From an uncultured Eubacteriales bacterium (GTDB lineage Bacteria > Bacillota > Clostridia > Oscillospirales > Acutalibacteraceae), in contig CAKSSJ010000032.1 in the NCBI GenBank assembly GCA_934488615.1, positions 1 through 23,730 on the forward strand: a stretch of DNA of 23,730 nt. Reading direction: 5' to 3'. The position numbers and the translations under genes are program-made. Below, piece by piece: positions 21,667-23,730 of the stretch. The notes under the pieces are model-generated. The model worked only from the letters and a program-made list of their open reading frames with translations, was not told where the DNA came from and made no database searches. Each line of letters begins with the position of its first letter. Position 1 is the first letter of the stretch.

Positions 21667-23730
21667 TTAATTATTCAGATAGTGTTGATATGCTAATATG
21701 CGCATATTTCGCAATGCCGAGGAATTCAATAAAATTGCGGATTGCCTTTTTTTGTCACAACCTTCAAGACTTCTTACTCTACTGAGATCTCTGATAAAAC
21801 TTTCAAAATATGTGTGATATTCTGGACTTATATCTTTTATGTTTGAAAGAGAAGAAATAAGGTTTTGAAACTTAGCTGAAATTTCATCATCCATTTCATT
21901 GGTTTCACTAAGTTTTCTTTTAATGTCAAAGTAATTATCCTCAATTTCCTTGAAGAGGGAGGCGTCAAAAGAATCCTCTGCAACTTCTAAGGCTTTTCTT
22001 GAAATAATTCTTTCATCATATGGTGGAAGTTCGGCCAAGCTTTTCTTTTCTATTGAAATAGTTGCATGACTTTGAGGAAGATCTATCTTACCGTTATTTT
22101 CAATTATGTGATAAAATTCCTCTGCAGATGAACATCCTGTCATTTCAAGAATATTTTTATTTGGATTATCTATGTCGTCGCCAAAATTGTATCCGAAATC
22201 TTCAAAAACTTTTTTAAACTGTCTTCGCTTTTCGGATTTAAATTTATCACTATTATCAGTATCTTCTAAGCAACAGATCTTGATATCCGTATGATAAATT
22301 CCTTCGCTATCCTGAGTTATTTTTATTGAATCAGCAGGTATTTCAATGTAATTCATACCAATATTGAATTTTGCACCGTTTGGAGAGAAGTCTTTATCAA
22401 TAGCAAGCTTTACTGCATCAATATACTTTTGATTTTCCTCCACACTGTCAGAAATTCTTAAATTCTCAGCCTGAGCTTTTGCTGAGTCAAGCAACGCTTT
22501 CCTTGCCTCAATACATCTGCTTAAATTATCTCCGTTTGAATCATTGATTGCTTTTTCCTGCATTTTATCAATAATATATGCCTTATAAGATAACTTTTGA
22601 AGATCGGTATTATAGAATACATTATTGAGATATGCGTCAACTTTTTTCTCACGTTCATCAAGAGCTAACTTGTCAACTAAGGCAAGCTTTGCTGCAATGA
22701 TTTTAGCATCTTCAGATATTATTTTGCCATTATAATCAAGAGTTGCTCCAGTTATATTTTGATTTAAATCAATAATATCGCTGACACTTCTTTTTCGACC
22801 ATTACTGTCAGTGCCTTCTCCAGATTCATTGTGAGCTTCAATTGCATATTCAATTTCATCAAGTTTTTGTTGAGAAAGGTATTTGGAATAGAAATCCCTG
22901 AATTCTTCTCCAAATCTCTTGCTGCTCAGTTCCGCATGATGTTTTTCTGTAACTCTTTCAACCGTTTTATCTACGGGCACTCCATAAATATCCTCGTTTC
23001 CTGCTACTCCGAAACTATGTATTGAAGGATTCATATAACCGTCGTCATGGTGAATAATAGCAATTACAGCGGTAAGGTTGTTTTCAGCAGAATCAACACT
23101 GCCGTTTCCTTCCATATCAATATATCGTTCAAAATTACCATATATGTGCTTAATTCCATGTTCACCAAGAAGGCGTTCATCACTTTTTGCTTGCAGATCA
23201 AAAAGGTTTTTAGTAACAGTCTGATTAAAATCATTAATTTCAGCTTCTGTAATTTCCGGGTTAATAACTTTTAATTGTTCAGTACAATAACTCGTAATTC
23301 TGTCTACAGCATCAATGTATGAAATTTTTTCGTTAGTTTCAAGATCGGTAAACATCCTTCCGACGTGGGCATTTGTTTCAGGTTTAATGATATCAAAGTT
23401 TTCTTTTATTAAATCACTGGTTTTTTCTGATTCTTCAGTTTCTTCAATCTCATTGATTTCATTTTCTTTATTGAATTTGCTTGAATCATCGAGTTTAGTC
23501 TCAATAGAATCAACAATAAGAGAGGCAATTGCTGCTTTTTCAGATACAGAGGCTTTGGAATCATCATTTTCATCACTTTCTACTGTACCTTCACCGGATT
23601 CGCCAGTTTCGGCATTAGGATTTTCGTTATCTTCGCCGTCTTCGTCGGTTTCGATAGTTCCTTCCTGCTTTTTATCAGTTTCATCTACTGTATCTTCAGA
23701 AACTTCACCATTTTCAGAGGTACCTTCATC
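21667..23730 (-). CDS. Large HD-domain-like protein with acidic N-terminal tail (5' end beyond the window)
   Basis: The frame stays open to the window edge, so the ATG at 23353-23355 is internal; 687 residues are visible. The first 110 or so are a low-complexity acidic, Glu/Asp/Ser/Thr-rich tail that looks disordered. A helical domain with the layout of an HD metal-dependent phosphohydrolase follows: GEHGIKH (His191), an IIHHDDG segment (visible residues 226-232, His-Asp at 228-229), KHHAEL (His264/265), AIEAHNESG (His300) and AAKLALVDK (Asp353). A long, charged, helical C-terminal region without a recognisable motif follows. There is no membrane helix. A small acidic gene follows after 12 bases. 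It could be a mobile-element multi-domain protein or a toxin-like effector. HD assignment is by motif order only. Confidence 0.7.
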   Translation of the reverse strand, partial: DEGTSENGEVSEDTVDETDKKQEGTIETDEDGEDNENPNAETGESGEGTVESDENDDSKASVSEKAAIASLIVDSIETKLDDSSKFNKENEINEIEETEESEKTSDLIKENFDIIKPETNAHVGRMFTDLETNEKISYIDAVDRITSYCTEQLKVINPEITEAEINDFNQTVTKNLFDLQAKSDERLLGEHGIKHIYGNFERYIDMEGNGSVDSAENNLTAVIAIIHHDDGYMNPSIHSFGVAGNEDIYGVPVDKTVERVTEKHHAELSSKRFGEEFRDFYSKYLSQQKLDEIEYAIEAHNESGEGTDSNGRKRSVSDIIDLNQNITGATLDYNGKIISEDAKIIAAKLALVDKLALDEREKKVDAYLNNVFYNTDLQKLSYKAYIIDKMQEKAINDSNGDNLSRCIEARKALLDSAKAQAENLRISDSVEENQKYIDAVKLAIDKDFSPNGAKFNIGMNYIEIPADSIKITQDSEGIYHTDIKICCLEDTDNSDKFKSEKRRQFKKVFEDFGYNFGDDIDNPNKNILEMTGCSSAEEFYHIIENNGKIDLPQSHATISIEKKSLAELPPYDERIISRKALEVAEDSFDASLFKEIEDNYFDIKRKLSETNEMDDEISAKFQNLISSLSNIKDISPEYHTYFESFIRDLSRVRSLEGCDKKRQSAILLNSSALRNMRILAYQHYLNN

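Noticed and set aside
23047..23274. 75-codon plus-strand frame
   Set aside because: Antisense to the continuous minus-strand frame that runs to the window end; AT-rich shadow.

Overview
The window looks like a chromosomal segment from an anaerobic, low-to-mid GC Firmicute of the class Clostridia, most likely Oscillospiraceae/Ruminococcus-like. The reasons are the hrcA-grpE-dnaK-dnaJ order, strong GGAGG ribosome binding sites, near-consensus sigma-A promoters with 16-17 base spacers, a flavodiiron O2-scavenging enzyme typical of strict anaerobes, and a secreted protease ending in a type I dockerin (the module that docks proteins onto cellulosome or amylosome scaffolds). The species assignment is inference.

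Layout. 1-4566: class I heat-shock genes hrcA (3' part), grpE, dnaK and dnaJ. A short REP-like stem-loop repeat and a hairpin covering the dnaJ ribosome binding site lie between dnaK and dnaJ, and a clear terminator follows dnaJ. 4658-6689: an ABC exporter half-transporter with its own promoter, then a strong promoter driving a 46-codon gene for a hydrophobic, amphipathic, lysine-free peptide. 6948-9036: a flavodiiron protein with flavin reductase and rubredoxin extensions, preceded by a PerR/Fur-like box at the transcription start. 9047-13934: dockerin-bearing M6-like metalloprotease, a Wzx/MATE-like flippase and an ECF transporter S component, all on the plus strand. 13975-15758: repeat element, perfect 16-bp terminator stem, and a minus-strand pair (small unknown protein and MFS transporter, overlapping by 11 bases) divergent from a DEDDh exonuclease. 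16401-19538: inverted pair of REP-like repeats, then rpsO and pnp, each with a structured leader; the rpsO promoter carries a perfect 14-bp palindrome in its spacer.

After the pnp terminator (about 19540 onward) base composition turns clearly AT-rich and the content becomes accessory. It holds a frameshifted XRE-type regulator, a serine recombinase cut short and fused to the tail of a small accessory protein, and an intact copy of that accessory protein. Beyond these is a minus-strand pair: a large HD-domain-like protein with a long acidic N-terminal tail (open at the window end) and a small acidic partner.

How the parts relate. The first block makes the Hsp70 chaperone machine and its repressor. 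rpsO/pnp is the classic ribosomal protein/RNA decay pair, with RNA structures where autoregulation is expected. The parts most likely to hold undescribed biology are the amphipathic peptide beside the ABC exporter, the two-gene HD-protein cassette, the recombinase/accessory deletion fusion, and the REP-like elements that show a compensatory base change.
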